Shown here one piece after another: positions 1 through 8,382 of a DNA stretch of 64,000 nt; positions within the stretch are counted from its first letter, which is position 1; each line of letters begins with the position of its first letter. The translations under genes were made by a program, and so were the position numbers. This DNA comes from Roseovarius sp. MMSF_3359 (GTDB lineage Bacteria; Pseudomonadota; Alphaproteobacteria; Rhodobacterales; Rhodobacteraceae). The stretch spans positions 28,973-92,972 of the forward strand of contig NZ_JASHJC010000016.1 in assembly GCF_030733385.1 (NCBI RefSeq), written 5' to 3'. A model generated the notes under the pieces. That model did not search any database. It saw only the letters and a list, made by a program, of their open reading frames with translations, and had not been told where the DNA came from.

Positions 1-746
1 GTGGTGCCATGGCGCCGGTATCGGTCGCCGGGACATTGACCCAGGTGTTAGCCGAAGTGATGGCTGGCGTCGCCTATAACCAGCTTGTGCGTCCCGGTGC
101 GCCGGCGATCTTCGGCGCCTTCGTCAGCTCGATCGACATGGGCTCCGGTGCGCCGACCTTCGGGACACCCGAGGCGTCGCTGGTGACCTATGGCGCTGGG
201 CAGTTGGCGCGACGCCTGAACCTGCCGTTCCGGTCTTCGGGATCTTTCTGTGGCTCCAAGCTGCCCGACGCGCAGGCGGCCTATGAAACGGCGAACAGTC
301 TCAACATGGGTCTGATGGCAGGTGTGAACTTCATGCTGCATTCCTGCGGCTGGCTCGAAGGCGGGCTGGTTGCGGACTTCGAGAAATTCGTGATGGACGC
401 GGATCAGCTCGGCGTGCTGCACCACATGGCGCAGGGCATTCCGGTTGACGAAAACGGCCAGGCCATGGACGCCATCCGCGAGGTCGGACCCGGCGGGCAT
501 TACCTTGGCTGCGCCCACACCCAGAACAACTTCAAGACGGCGTTCTGGAAATCGAACCTGTTTGATTACAAGCCGTTCGAGACCTGGGCCGAAGAGGGCG
601 AGCGCGATACCTACAAGCTGGCAACCGACCGGGTTGCGTATCTGCTGAACAACTATCAGCAGCCTGCGCTCGACCCGGCGATTTCTCAGGCGCTGTCCGC
701 CTATGTGGCTGAAAAGAAAGCCTCTATGCCAGATTCTTTCACCTGA
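1..746 (+). CDS. Trimethylamine methyltransferase (MttB) family protein, C-terminal part
   Basis: The reading frame is open from the left edge, so the N-terminal part lies outside the window. About 247 residues remain and resemble the C-terminal half of MttB-family corrinoid methyltransferases, with the segments GAPTFGTPEASLV, SSGSFCGSKLPDAQAAYE and GPGGHYLGCAHTQ. True MttB uses pyrrolysine to methylate a corrinoid protein with trimethylamine; most alphaproteobacterial members lack pyrrolysine and act on quaternary amines such as glycine betaine. No in-frame TAG is seen here, but the usual pyrrolysine region may lie upstream, so the substrate cannot be stated. The 3' end overlaps the converging small gene by 8 bp. 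Confidence 0.85.
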   Translation, partial: GAMAPVSVAGTLTQVLAEVMAGVAYNQLVRPGAPAIFGAFVSSIDMGSGAPTFGTPEASLVTYGAGQLARRLNLPFRSSGSFCGSKLPDAQAAYETANSLNMGLMAGVNFMLHSCGWLEGGLVADFEKFVMDADQLGVLHHMAQGIPVDENGQAMDAIREVGPGGHYLGCAHTQNNFKTAFWKSNLFDYKPFETWAEEGERDTYKLATDRVAYLLNNYQQPALDPAISQALSAYVAEKKASMPDSFT

Positions 747-1056
747 CGCATTTGCGCAGGGGAACGATATCGGCCTGCGTGGCGCGCACGATGCGCGCCT
801 CGGCCATCATCGCGATCAGAAGATCGACATGACGTATGGATGAGTAGCCCGCATTACGTTCGCGGCGCTGCTCATTCATGCCTGACTCAATCTCGACAAG
901 CTGTTCCAGCGCCGCACTGCTGCGCGGCAGCGGGCCATGCCCCAGATGCCGTCGCAGGTGCACGTCACGGCGGTAATCCCCCATGCCGATGCGGGCTGCG
1001 CGGATCAAAAGGCGTGGCCGCTTAAGGTTGTCGAGTTTTGTCAGAAGGTCTTTCAT
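739..1056 (-). CDS. DUF6477-like small protein
   Basis: A 105-residue basic protein beginning MKDLLTKLDNLKRPRLLIRA. A longer frame exists upstream, but the ATG at 1056 is preceded by a good GGGAGAGG ribosome site, which decides the start. The first part carries an R-P-R-L-L-I-R-A-A-R segment and a Tyr-Arg-Arg stretch; the rest is helical and rich in Arg and Glu. I recognise it as a small family common in Rhodobacterales, usually called DUF6477, with no known function. It has no signal peptide or membrane segment. It converges on the methyltransferase fragment and is divergent from the DUF6456-like gene, with a 247-bp shared upstream region. Confidence 0.7.
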   Translation of the reverse strand: MKDLLTKLDNLKRPRLLIRAARIGMGDYRRDVHLRRHLGHGPLPRSSAALEQLVEIESGMNEQRRERNAGYSSIRHVDLLIAMMAEARIVRATQADIVPLRKCVR

Positions 1057-1146
1057 GGTGCCTCTCCCCAATTTGAGTCGACCTATTGTTGGCACAACCA
1101 ATACGGGTGTTGCGCCGGACGCCAATCCGCCGTTCGCAACGCAGGG

Positions 1147-1243
1147 CAATTGTTCACACCCTAGAAACAATGGTTGTAAAGTTCGCAACAATTAACGAAC
1201 CGGTAATAATTACTCGCTTAGGTTGTGGAAAATCTGTGGATAA
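1147..1243. promoter_or_regulatory. Intergenic region with inverted repeats and a DnaA-box-like 9-mer
   Basis: The space between the two divergent small genes is richer in A and T than its surroundings. It contains AATTGTT at 1148-1154 and its inverted copy AACAATT at 1187-1193, several further ACAA/TTGT elements, and a perfect DnaA-box-type 9-mer TGTGGATAA at 1235-1243. These could be operator elements for either divergent gene. No convincing -35/-10 pair was identified, so the regulatory role is inference. Confidence 0.3.
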
Positions 1244-1303
1244 ACGGTCCAAGAGTTGGGTGACGGATTGGCACGAGGAAGGTCATTGGGGCAGTATGGG
1301 GGA

Positions 1304-2425
1304 ATGGAGGACAGCGGTGAGCAGCTGCCGTCCTGGGTTCCGGACACTGTTTCGCACTACCTCATGCATACCGAGATCGGTACACCCATCCGGGCCCTGG
1401 CGCGCGATGCAGGCTGTCATGCCTCGACCGTTTTGCGCCAGATCCGCAGCTTCGAAGCGCGCCGCGATGATCTGCTGGTGGACCAGGCGCTGCGCCGATT
1501 GGGCCGACAGTTCTACAGAGTGGAAAACACCGGTTCTTCCTTTATGGAGAGCAAGATGAGTGCACTGCCAAAGACTGAACCCGAGAACGAAGCTCTGTCG
1601 GAGGGGCGGCTGAAGGAAGAAAGCAAGCGCATTCTTCGAAACCTGTGTGAAACCGGTGCCGTGCTGGCCGTCGCGGCCGAGATGGACAAGGCGGTGGTGG
1701 TGCGTGAGACCGGTGACGGGCAATCGGTACGCACCGGTATCGTGGATCGCGAGATCGCGGAGGCGATGGCGCTCAAGGAGTGGATTGCCTGCGATGCGCC
1801 GGGCCGTATCGCGCGCTATCACATCACCCGCTCAGGCCGGACCGCGTTGAACATGATGCTGGCCGAAGCTGAAAACAAGGCCGTCGGTTTCGCCGAGGCG
1901 CAGGCATCTTTCGATGGGCCGTTCGGGGCCGCCAATACGGATCTGCGCGACGAGGCGAAACCCCGGGCCAACCCCTCCAAACGTGTGCGCTACAACATGG
2001 CTGAAACGCCCTTGTCCGCCCTGGCGCGCCGCAAGGACCGGGACGGGGAACCCTTCCTGTCCAGCGATCTGGTGCGCGCCGGTGAACGGTTGCGCGAAGA
2101 CTTCGAACTGGCCCAGATGAGCCGCCGGAACGAGGCCAACTGGGACAAGTTCCTCACCAATACGGAACGCGCCATTGCGCCGCTTGACGGATCTGCCCGC
2201 GGGGCCGAGGCTGCCCGAGTGCGGGTCACCAATGCGCTTCGCGACCTGGGGCCTGGCCTTGGGGATGTGGCGCTGCGCTGCTGCTGTTATCTCGAAGGGC
2301 TGGAGCGTGCCGAAAAGCGCATGGGCTGGTCCGCGCGGTCCGGCAAGATCGTTCTGCGCATCGCGCTGCAGCGGTTGAAGCGCCATTTCGACGACCTCGG
2401 CGATGCCGGGGGCATGATCGGTTAA
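1304..2425 (+). CDS. DUF6456 domain-containing protein with helix-turn-helix N-terminus
   Basis: About 373 residues from the ATG at 1304; an in-frame TTG at 1256 would add 16 residues that look non-coding. The N-terminal 70 residues contain a likely helix-turn-helix (GTPIRALARDAGCHASTVLR). The C-terminal 130 residues are the conserved alphaproteobacterial region commonly called DUF6456: an ETPLSALARRKDRDG segment, then a helical region ending in ALRCCCYLEGLERAEKRMGW and a repeated basic helix. No enzymatic motif is visible, so a DNA-binding regulatory role is inferred. The stop codon region overlaps the converging transporter gene by 4 bp. The middle, about residues 80-210, is less conserved-looking and acidic. 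Confidence 0.75.
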   Translation: MEDSGEQLPSWVPDTVSHYLMHTEIGTPIRALARDAGCHASTVLRQIRSFEARRDDLLVDQALRRLGRQFYRVENTGSSFMESKMSALPKTEPENEALSEGRLKEESKRILRNLCETGAVLAVAAEMDKAVVVRETGDGQSVRTGIVDREIAEAMALKEWIACDAPGRIARYHITRSGRTALNMMLAEAENKAVGFAEAQASFDGPFGAANTDLRDEAKPRANPSKRVRYNMAETPLSALARRKDRDGEPFLSSDLVRAGERLREDFELAQMSRRNEANWDKFLTNTERAIAPLDGSARGAEAARVRVTNALRDLGPGLGDVALRCCCYLEGLERAEKRMGWSARSGKIVLRIALQRLKRHFDDLGDAGGMIG

Positions 2426-3147
2426 CCGCCGACAATCCACCCCACAAGATACGCGACAAGCGCGCAGACTGTCCCCACCAGGACAGTCTCGCCCACCGAC
2501 CGCAGGAGCTTTTCGCCGGTTGCATTCCATCGCAGGAGGCCAAGGGCCACGAGGGCGGAAAAGGTCGTGGCAAGCGACATCGTGAATGTCTGACCGGTAG
2601 GCTCATATATGAAATAGGGGACAAGGGGGACGGCGCCAAAGATCACGAAGGCGCCAAAAGTGAAAAGACCGTTCAATGCCGGGCTTTCCTCGTCCGGGTC
2701 CTGCATCCCGAACTCATAGGTCATCATCAGGTCGGCCATCATCTCGGGGTGGCGCGCCAGTATGGCGGCGGTGGTGTCGGCTTCACCGGCGGGCAGCCCG
2801 CGCTGCCGCAGGATCTCGAACAGCTCCATTTGTTCCTGTTGCGGGTTGCGCCTGATCTCCTGCAACTCGCTTTCACGCCGCGCGCGGTAAAGGTCATGTT
2901 GTGATCTCAGCGAGAGAAACTCACCCAACCCCATGCTGACCGCATCGGCAAAGAGATTGGCAAGCCCGAAGACCAGCACCGCCAGCCCCCCGATCTGCGC
3001 CACGCCATCGGCCGCGGCGCCGGCAAATCCCGCGACGATGGCAAAGGTCGTGACGATCCCGTCATTGCCGCCATAGACGATCTGTTTGAGGTATTCCTGG
3101 GTGCGGCCCAGGGCATGCGCCTCGCGGCGATGTGCCTGCCAATCCAT
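2422..3147 (-). CDS. VIT1/CCC1 family iron/manganese transporter
   Basis: A 241-residue membrane protein with the N-terminal signature QIVYGGNDGIVTTFAIVAG typical of the VIT1/CCC1 family, which moves Fe2+ or Mn2+ across membranes. The first two membrane helices are followed by a charged cytoplasmic segment of about 80 residues (SLRSQHDLYRARRESELQEI and onward) that in this family holds metal-binding carboxylates, then by three C-terminal membrane helices. The length is normal for bacterial members. It converges on the DUF6456-like gene with a 4-bp overlap, so no separate terminator fits between them. Substrate metal is not decided by the sequence. Confidence 0.88.
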   Translation of the reverse strand: MDWQAHRREAHALGRTQEYLKQIVYGGNDGIVTTFAIVAGFAGAAADGVAQIGGLAVLVFGLANLFADAVSMGLGEFLSLRSQHDLYRARRESELQEIRRNPQQEQMELFEILRQRGLPAGEADTTAAILARHPEMMADLMMTYEFGMQDPDEESPALNGLFTFGAFVIFGAVPLVPYFIYEPTGQTFTMSLATTFSALVALGLLRWNATGEKLLRSVGETVLVGTVCALVAYLVGWIVGG

Positions 3148-3430
3148 TGCTCCAGCCCTTCATCATGATGCTGCAGGTGCACGATAGGCGGCGTGGTGCT
3201 GTCAGGAAAGGGGGCGGGCGCCAGCGGAACGGCTTCCGCCCACGAAAACAAAGGTAAAAACGGCCCGCGTCCCTTGGGGCACGAGCCGCACTAACAACAG
3301 CGCACTAGTTAACGGTGGACACTGGTTACGAAACTGCGTCGCCTGCATGGCAGCTCTGCAGAACTGGTACTTTCCACCGCCACCCAGTATAGATAAGAGG
3401 TGTTACCAAACCTTTTGCGGGGAAAAATTC

Positions 3431-4378
3431 GTGCGTGACCTCAAGATCCCTGAGCAGCGACATCCAGAGAAGGCCCACCGGCCCGACAATGCGCAACCGC
3501 GCAAGCCGGACTGGATCAGGGTCAAGGCGCCCTCGGGGGACGGCTATCGCAAGACCGCAAGTATTATGCGTGAACACAAGCTGGTCACCGTCTGCGAAGA
3601 GGCGGGTTGCCCCAATGTCGGCGAATGTTGGAGCCAGGGCCACGCGACGATGATGATCATGGGCGAGGTCTGCACCCGCGCCTGCACCTTCTGCAACATT
3701 GCGACCGGTAAACCGCCCGAGGCGCTGGATGTGTTCGAGCCGGGCAGGGTGGCCGATGCGGTACAGAAGCTGGGCCTGAACCATGTGGTTGTCACCAGCG
3801 TGGACCGCGATGACATCAAGGATGGCGGTGCCGAGCATTTCGCGCAGACCATCCGTGCCATTCGTCACCGCAGTCCGGCGACGACGATCGAAATCCTGAC
3901 GCCGGATTTCCTGAATTGCGATCAGAAGGTCCTGGAAATCGTGGTCGAGGCGAAACCGGATGTGTTCAATCACAACCTCGAAACCGTGCCCGGGCTTTAC
4001 CCCGAGGTGCGCCCCGGCGCGCGCTACTTCCATTCCCTGCGCCTGCTGCAGCGGGTCAAGGAGATGGATCCGACGATGTTCACGAAATCCGGCATCATGG
4101 TCGGCCTCGGCGAAGATCGCCAGTCCGTGCACCAGGTGATGGACGACATGCGGGCGGCCAATATCGACTTCCTGACCATCGGCCAGTACCTGCAGCCGAC
4201 GCCGAAACACCACCGTGTGGACCGTTTCGTGACGCCCGATGAATTCGCAGCCTATGAAAAGGCGGCCTATGGCAAGGGGTTCCTGATGGTGTCAGCCACG
4301 CCGCTGACCCGGTCATCCTATCACGCGGGTGATGACTTCGCCCGCCTGCAGGCTGCCCGGAACGCCAAGTTCGGATAA
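3431..4378 (+). CDS. lipA: Lipoyl synthase LipA
   Basis: A radical SAM enzyme that inserts two sulfur atoms into octanoyl groups on E2 and GcvH proteins, completing lipoate synthesis in the cytoplasm. Both iron-sulfur motifs are present: the auxiliary cluster CX4CX5C (Cys55, 60, 66 in [12 protein letters not shown]) and the radical SAM CX3CX2C (Cys81, 85, 88 in CTRACTFC). The C-terminal RSSY motif is also present. The GTG at 3431 was chosen because homologues begin [20 protein letters not shown] and a GCGGGGA ribosome site lies just upstream; an in-frame ATG at 3347 would add an unlikely extension. The length of 315 residues is normal. A terminator follows at 4413. Confidence 0.95.
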   Translation: MRDLKIPEQRHPEKAHRPDNAQPRKPDWIRVKAPSGDGYRKTASIMREHKLVTVCEEAGCPNVGECWSQGHATMMIMGEVCTRACTFCNIATGKPPEALDVFEPGRVADAVQKLGLNHVVVTSVDRDDIKDGGAEHFAQTIRAIRHRSPATTIEILTPDFLNCDQKVLEIVVEAKPDVFNHNLETVPGLYPEVRPGARYFHSLRLLQRVKEMDPTMFTKSGIMVGLGEDRQSVHQVMDDMRAANIDFLTIGQYLQPTPKHHRVDRFVTPDEFAAYEKAAYGKGFLMVSATPLTRSSYHAGDDFARLQAARNAKFG

Positions 4379-4412
4379 CTCTCCGCTCGTTCTTGCGGCG
4401 CAAAAAACAAAA

Positions 4413-4440
4413 AAACCGGCCATGTCAGCCGGTTTCTTTT
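4413..4440 (+). terminator. Rho-independent terminator after lipA
   Basis: The arms AAACCGGC (4413-4420) and GCCGGTTT (4428-4435) pair perfectly over 8 bp around a 7-nt loop and are followed by CTTTT. An A-rich tract precedes the hairpin, so it could also stop transcription of the converging DUF882 gene. Confidence 0.85.
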
Positions 4441-4462
4441 ACATCGAGAAAGTCGAAGCTGC

Positions 4463-5032
4463 TCAGCCGCCCCAGCTGCGGACCGGGCCGCAATCCATGT
4501 GGACGAAGTTGCTGCGCGAGTAGCGACCGACGCCGCCCCCCTGACAAGCCACCGCTGCGCGATACATTTGCCCGACCGAGCGAGATGACAGTCGCAGATC
4601 CGCGGCCTGACCCTTCATGTGGCGGGAATTCTTGGCAACGCCGCGCGACCGGCTGCGCAGCATCTTGTTGGTTTTCGGGGTCCGGTACCCGGAAAGCAGT
4701 GTGTAGGGCTCGGACACATCCAGCAGGTTGTGACTGGCGGCGAGAATATCAATCGTGCGCAGGTCAATCGGCCGGGAATCGTTCGTGCGCCAGTCGCGCA
4801 TGAAGAGCGAAATCTCGTTCACCGCGTCCTTGATGTACTCACCTTCAATCCAGTAGATGGTGTCGATCCGTTCGCCGGTTCGGGGAGAGGTCATGCGAAG
4901 CCGGCGAATGTCGCCTGCGCCACGCAGCAATCCCGCCGCGTTCGAAAAACTCGGGGCTGCAATCAAAGTTGTCGCTGCAAATGCGCGAAGCACCCCACGT
5001 CGGGTCAAGCCCGTTGTGCTATTATCCGTCAT
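4463..5032 (-). CDS. DUF882 (YcbK-type, M15-like) periplasmic protein with Tat-type signal
   Basis: A 189-residue protein that resembles E. coli YcbK/MepK, a peptidoglycan hydrolase-like family with D-Ala-D-Ala carboxypeptidase fold (peptidase M15/DUF882). The N-terminus has a twin-arginine-like signal (LTRRGVLRAF followed by a hydrophobic stretch to ANAAG-like cleavage). Conserved residues seen are SGYRTPKTN, SRHMKGQAADLRL (HxxGxAxD metal site) and NFVHMDCGPVR (second metal-binding His). The ATG at 5032 was preferred to an upstream start because it places the Arg pair correctly near the N-terminus. It is divergent from the L,D-transpeptidase gene, which suggests joint work on 3-3 crosslinks, as for ycbB/ycbK in enterobacteria. 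Confidence 0.88.
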   Translation of the reverse strand: MTDNSTTGLTRRGVLRAFAATTLIAAPSFSNAAGLLRGAGDIRRLRMTSPRTGERIDTIYWIEGEYIKDAVNEISLFMRDWRTNDSRPIDLRTIDILAASHNLLDVSEPYTLLSGYRTPKTNKMLRSRSRGVAKNSRHMKGQAADLRLSSRSVGQMYRAAVACQGGGVGRYSRSNFVHMDCGPVRSWGG

Positions 5033-5359
5033 ATAGTTAGCGCCTGTCCCGTCGCTTACCTGTTTACCCGCCTTTATCGGCAGGCCTGCCATCTCATCCC
5101 CAGATGCGGGAGTTTTATGACATAAATGGAATCACCAACCAAGGGGGGATTTGACCGCACGGTGCGGATTAAACAGGATCGGCGAATTTTTGCGCAAAAC
5201 CGCCTGAATATGTTGAAAAGATGTAAATTCCGATGCGTTTTCGCCGCAATTCGATCCGCGATTAACCCCGTGATAAAGATTTGATTGGACTTGTTTTGAC
5301 AATCTGCGGGATAGAGCACCACGATTATTCCGTCCGCGACCGTTTCCAAGGGGATTTTT
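5033..5359. other. 327-bp divergent intergenic region
   Basis: This stretch separates the DUF882 and L,D-transpeptidase start codons. It is AT-rich for this genome. A TTGACA hexamer at 5296-5301 could be a -35 element for the transpeptidase gene, but no good -10 is found at the right distance. No plausible coding frame with a ribosome site was seen. Confidence 0.4.
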
Positions 5360-6973
5360 ATGATTTCGACGATGCAAGTGACTGTCTTCCGTAGCCTGTA
5401 TTTCGCGATGGCGTTTGTGGCGGCGTGCCTGTTGGCGCCAGCCAAGGCCGATGCCCAGGTGACCGCTTTCAAACAGGCCGTTGCCGAGGCCGCCGCGAAA
5501 GATCGCGACCTGGCCAATTTCTATCAGGCGAATGGATACCGCGGCATCTGGACCGGCAACAGCGGCAAGGATCGTCGGCGTCGGCAGGAGTTGTTCAAGG
5601 CGATTTCCAGCGCGGATCGGCATGGCCTGCCGGTGGCGCGCTATGATGCCAGGGGTCTCAAGGCGCGGATGAAGGCGGCCCGCTCCCCGCGCGAACGCGG
5701 GTTGATCGAGGTGGAGTTGAGTCGCACATTCGTACAGCTTGCGCGCGACATGCAGACCGGTGTCCTGACCCCCGCACAGGTGGATGGGGATATCAAACGG
5801 GTGGTGCCGCTGCGCAGCCGGACAAGCTATCTGGCGAGCTTTGCCAACAACAATCCGCGCAGTTTCTTCCGGGCGCTGCCGCCCGCGACCAATGAATATG
5901 CCCGCCTGATGAAGGAAAAGATGCGGCTCGAAAAACTGCTGCGGCAGGGCGGTTGGGGGCAGAAGGTGCCCGCCAAATCGCTCAAGCCCGGGGCCAATGG
6001 CGGTGCCGTTGTTGCCTTGCGCAACCGTCTGATTTCAATGGGCTATATGCGTCGTTCGTCGAGCCAGACATATGACGCACCGCTACAGAAGGCCGTGCAG
6101 CTCTTCCAGCAGGACCACGGGCTCAACCCCGATGGTGTCGTGGGCAAGGGCACGATGGTCGAGATCAACCGGTCGGTGGCCGAGCGCCTTCAATCGGTGA
6201 TCGTCGCGATGGAGCGGGAGCGTTGGATGAACAAGGAACGCGGCGCCCGCCACGTTCTGGTCAACCTGACCGATTTCAGCGCCCGTATCGTCGATAATGA
6301 CAGGGTCTCGTTCCAGACCCGCGCCGTGGTGGGCAAGAACGTGCATGACCGGCGCAGCCCCGAGTTTTCCGACGTGATGGAGTTCCTGGTCATCAACCCG
6401 ACCTGGAACGTGCCGCGCTCGATCGCGGTCAAGGAATACCTGCCGATGATGAAGCGGAACCCCAATGCCGCGGGGCATCTGCAGCTCTATAATGCCAGTG
6501 GCCGCAAGGTGAGCCGCGCCAATATCGACTTCTCGGTCTTCAACGAGCGCAACTTCCCGTTTGACATCAAGCAGCCGCCGTCGCGTCGTAATGCGCTTGG
6601 GCTGGTCAAGTTCATGTTCCCCAACAAGTACAACATTTATCTGCATGACACGCCCGAAAAGGCTCTGTTCGCGCGCGAGAAGCGGGATTTCAGCCATGGC
6701 TGCATCCGCCTGCACCAGCCGTTCGAATTCGCCTACGAGATGCTGTCGAAGCAGGAACGTGACCCCAAGACGTTTTTCCACGCCAAGCTGGATACCGGGC
6801 GCGAGACCGTTGTGCAGCTTGAAAAGCCTGTGCCGGTGCACATCACCTACCGCACTGCTTTCACCCACGCCAAGGGCCGGACGCAGTTCCGCCGCGACGT
6901 CTATGGCCGGGACGGAAAAATTTGGAAAGCCCTGTCCAAGGCAGGGGTTTCGCTGGACGGAGTTCAGGGCTAA
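5360..6973 (+). CDS. L,D-transpeptidase, YcbB (LdtD) type
   Basis: A 537-residue exported enzyme that forms 3-3 (mDAP-mDAP) peptidoglycan crosslinks. Residues 1-33 form a signal peptide (LYFAMAFVAACLLAPAKADAQ-like, Ala-X-Ala cleavage). An N-terminal scaffold domain with YQANGYRGIW follows, then a peptidoglycan-binding domain near residues 210-275 (KAVQLFQQDHGLNPDGVVG). The YkuD catalytic domain covers about 310-480, with the active-site block SHGCIRL at 445-451 and nucleophile Cys448. An AAGGGG ribosome site precedes the ATG. Domain order matches E. coli YcbB. The gene runs straight into lpxD, 26 bp downstream, so co-transcription of envelope genes is likely. Confidence 0.93.
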   Translation: MISTMQVTVFRSLYFAMAFVAACLLAPAKADAQVTAFKQAVAEAAAKDRDLANFYQANGYRGIWTGNSGKDRRRRQELFKAISSADRHGLPVARYDARGLKARMKAARSPRERGLIEVELSRTFVQLARDMQTGVLTPAQVDGDIKRVVPLRSRTSYLASFANNNPRSFFRALPPATNEYARLMKEKMRLEKLLRQGGWGQKVPAKSLKPGANGGAVVALRNRLISMGYMRRSSSQTYDAPLQKAVQLFQQDHGLNPDGVVGKGTMVEINRSVAERLQSVIVAMERERWMNKERGARHVLVNLTDFSARIVDNDRVSFQTRAVVGKNVHDRRSPEFSDVMEFLVINPTWNVPRSIAVKEYLPMMKRNPNAAGHLQLYNASGRKVSRANIDFSVFNERNFPFDIKQPPSRRNALGLVKFMFPNKYNIYLHDTPEKALFAREKRDFSHGCIRLHQPFEFAYEMLSKQERDPKTFFHAKLDTGRETVVQLEKPVPVHITYRTAFTHAKGRTQFRRDVYGRDGKIWKALSKAGVSLDGVQG

Positions 6974-6999
6974 ACCACTCTCCGAATGAGGAGAGTGCC

Positions 7000-8091
7000 A
7001 TGGCCTATACAGTAGAACAGATTGCAACGGCGCTTGGGGCGGAAGCCTTTGGCGCCGTTGATATGGAAATCGACGGTCTGGCCGAGCCCGCCGACGCTAC
7101 CGCGCGTGATCTGGCGCTGGCCATGAAACCCGAATATGCCGACAGCCTGCCAAGCGGCGCAGCAAAGGCCGCGATGGTCTGGGACGGGGCGGATTGGCAA
7201 TCCCTGGGGTTGGAGGCGGCGATCATCTCGCCCCGGCCACGCTACACGATGTCAGGTCTCACGACGATGATGGACCCGGGACAGGGCTGGGCCGACGGCA
7301 TTCACCCGACCGCGTCTGTCGATGACCGCGCCGAATTGGGGGCGGGCGTGAGCGTCGGGCCGATGGCCGTCGTCTGCGCCGGTGCCAGGATCGGCGCCGG
7401 CACCGTGATCGGGCCGCAGGCGTTTGTCGGGACCGATGCGCAGATCGGCACGATGGGGTTCCTGCGCGAAGGGGTGCGGATCGGCGCGCGGGTCAAGATC
7501 GGCGAACGGTTCATTGCGCAGCCGGGCGCCGTTGTGGGCGGCGACGGATTTTCCTATGTCACGCCTGAGAAATCCTCGGTCGAGCAGGCGCGGCAGACCC
7601 TGGGCGACCAGGGCGATACAAGGTCGCAGGCCTGGACCCGTATTCATTCCCTCGGCGCGGTCAGCATCGGGGATGATGTCGAATTGGGCTCCAACTGCAC
7701 GATCGACCGCGGCACGATCCGCGACACGCGCATCGGCAATGGCACTAAGATCGACAACCTCGTGATGGTTGGCCACAACGTCGAGATCGGCAATGACAGC
7801 CTGCTCTGCGGCTGCGTCGGCATCGCCGGGTCGACCCGGATCGGCAATAACGTGGTTCTGGGCGGCCAGACCGGCGTGAGCGATAATATTTTCATCGGCG
7901 ACAATGTCATCACCGGCGGCGGCACGATTGTATTGTCCAACATCCCCGCGGGCCGTGTGATGCTGGGCTATCCGGCGATGAAGATGGAGACCACGATGGA
8001 GATCTTCAAAGGGCTGCGCCGCCTCAAGCGGCTGTTCAACGATGTCGCGGACCTGAAGAAAGCGGTTTCAAAACCGGATGCAAGCGACTAA
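7000..8091 (+). CDS. lpxD: UDP-3-O-(3-hydroxyacyl)glucosamine N-acyltransferase LpxD
   Basis: This enzyme adds the second 3-hydroxyacyl chain to UDP-glucosamine in lipid A synthesis, using acyl-ACP. The 363-residue protein has the N-terminal uridine-binding domain (residues 1-100) and a left-handed beta helix of hexapeptide repeats from about 105 to 330. The catalytic His lies in NLVMVGHNVEIG. The ATG at 7000 is set by a GAGGAGAG ribosome site. Unlike the usual bamA-lpxD-fabZ-lpxA order, it stands before an acyl carrier protein and a ketosynthase gene, which may supply its acyl chain. Confidence 0.93.
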   Translation: MAYTVEQIATALGAEAFGAVDMEIDGLAEPADATARDLALAMKPEYADSLPSGAAKAAMVWDGADWQSLGLEAAIISPRPRYTMSGLTTMMDPGQGWADGIHPTASVDDRAELGAGVSVGPMAVVCAGARIGAGTVIGPQAFVGTDAQIGTMGFLREGVRIGARVKIGERFIAQPGAVVGGDGFSYVTPEKSSVEQARQTLGDQGDTRSQAWTRIHSLGAVSIGDDVELGSNCTIDRGTIRDTRIGNGTKIDNLVMVGHNVEIGNDSLLCGCVGIAGSTRIGNNVVLGGQTGVSDNIFIGDNVITGGGTIVLSNIPAGRVMLGYPAMKMETTMEIFKGLRRLKRLFNDVADLKKAVSKPDASD

Positions 8092-8124
8092 ATCGGGCGC
8101 AACCATAGCTGGAAGGCGACAGGA

Positions 8125-8382
8125 ATGAGCATCAAGGATCGTGTCATCGGGATTATTGCCGAACAGGCGGTGCTGGAACCCTCCGATGTGACCGAGGACA
8201 GCACGCTGGAGGACCTGGGGATTGACAGCCTGGGTCTGGTCGAGAGCATCTTTGCCATCGAAGAGGAATTCGACATTTCGGTGCCGTTCAACGCTAACGA
8301 GCCCCAGAAAAGCGATTTCGACATTTCAACCGTGGCGTCGATCATCAGCGGGATTGAAACGCTGATGAAAGAGCAGTCGTGA
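8125..8382 (+). CDS. Acyl carrier protein, specialised
   Basis: An 85-residue acidic acyl carrier protein. The phosphopantetheine attachment serine is Ser35 in the motif LGIDSLGLVE. The sequence differs from housekeeping AcpP (which has the DSLDTVEL type motif and a different C-terminus), so this is a second, dedicated carrier. It lies 33 bp after lpxD and overlaps the ketosynthase start by 4 bp (GTGA), which implies translational coupling. A role in delivering a particular acyl chain to lipid A or another envelope lipid is inferred from context only. Confidence 0.88.
   Translation: MSIKDRVIGIIAEQAVLEPSDVTEDSTLEDLGIDSLGLVESIFAIEEEFDISVPFNANEPQKSDFDISTVASIISGIETLMKEQS

Noticed and set aside
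3347..3430. Longer N-terminus of lipA from the ATG at 3347
   Set aside because: The extra 28 residues are not LipA-like and the GTG at 3431 has a better ribosome site and matches the family start.
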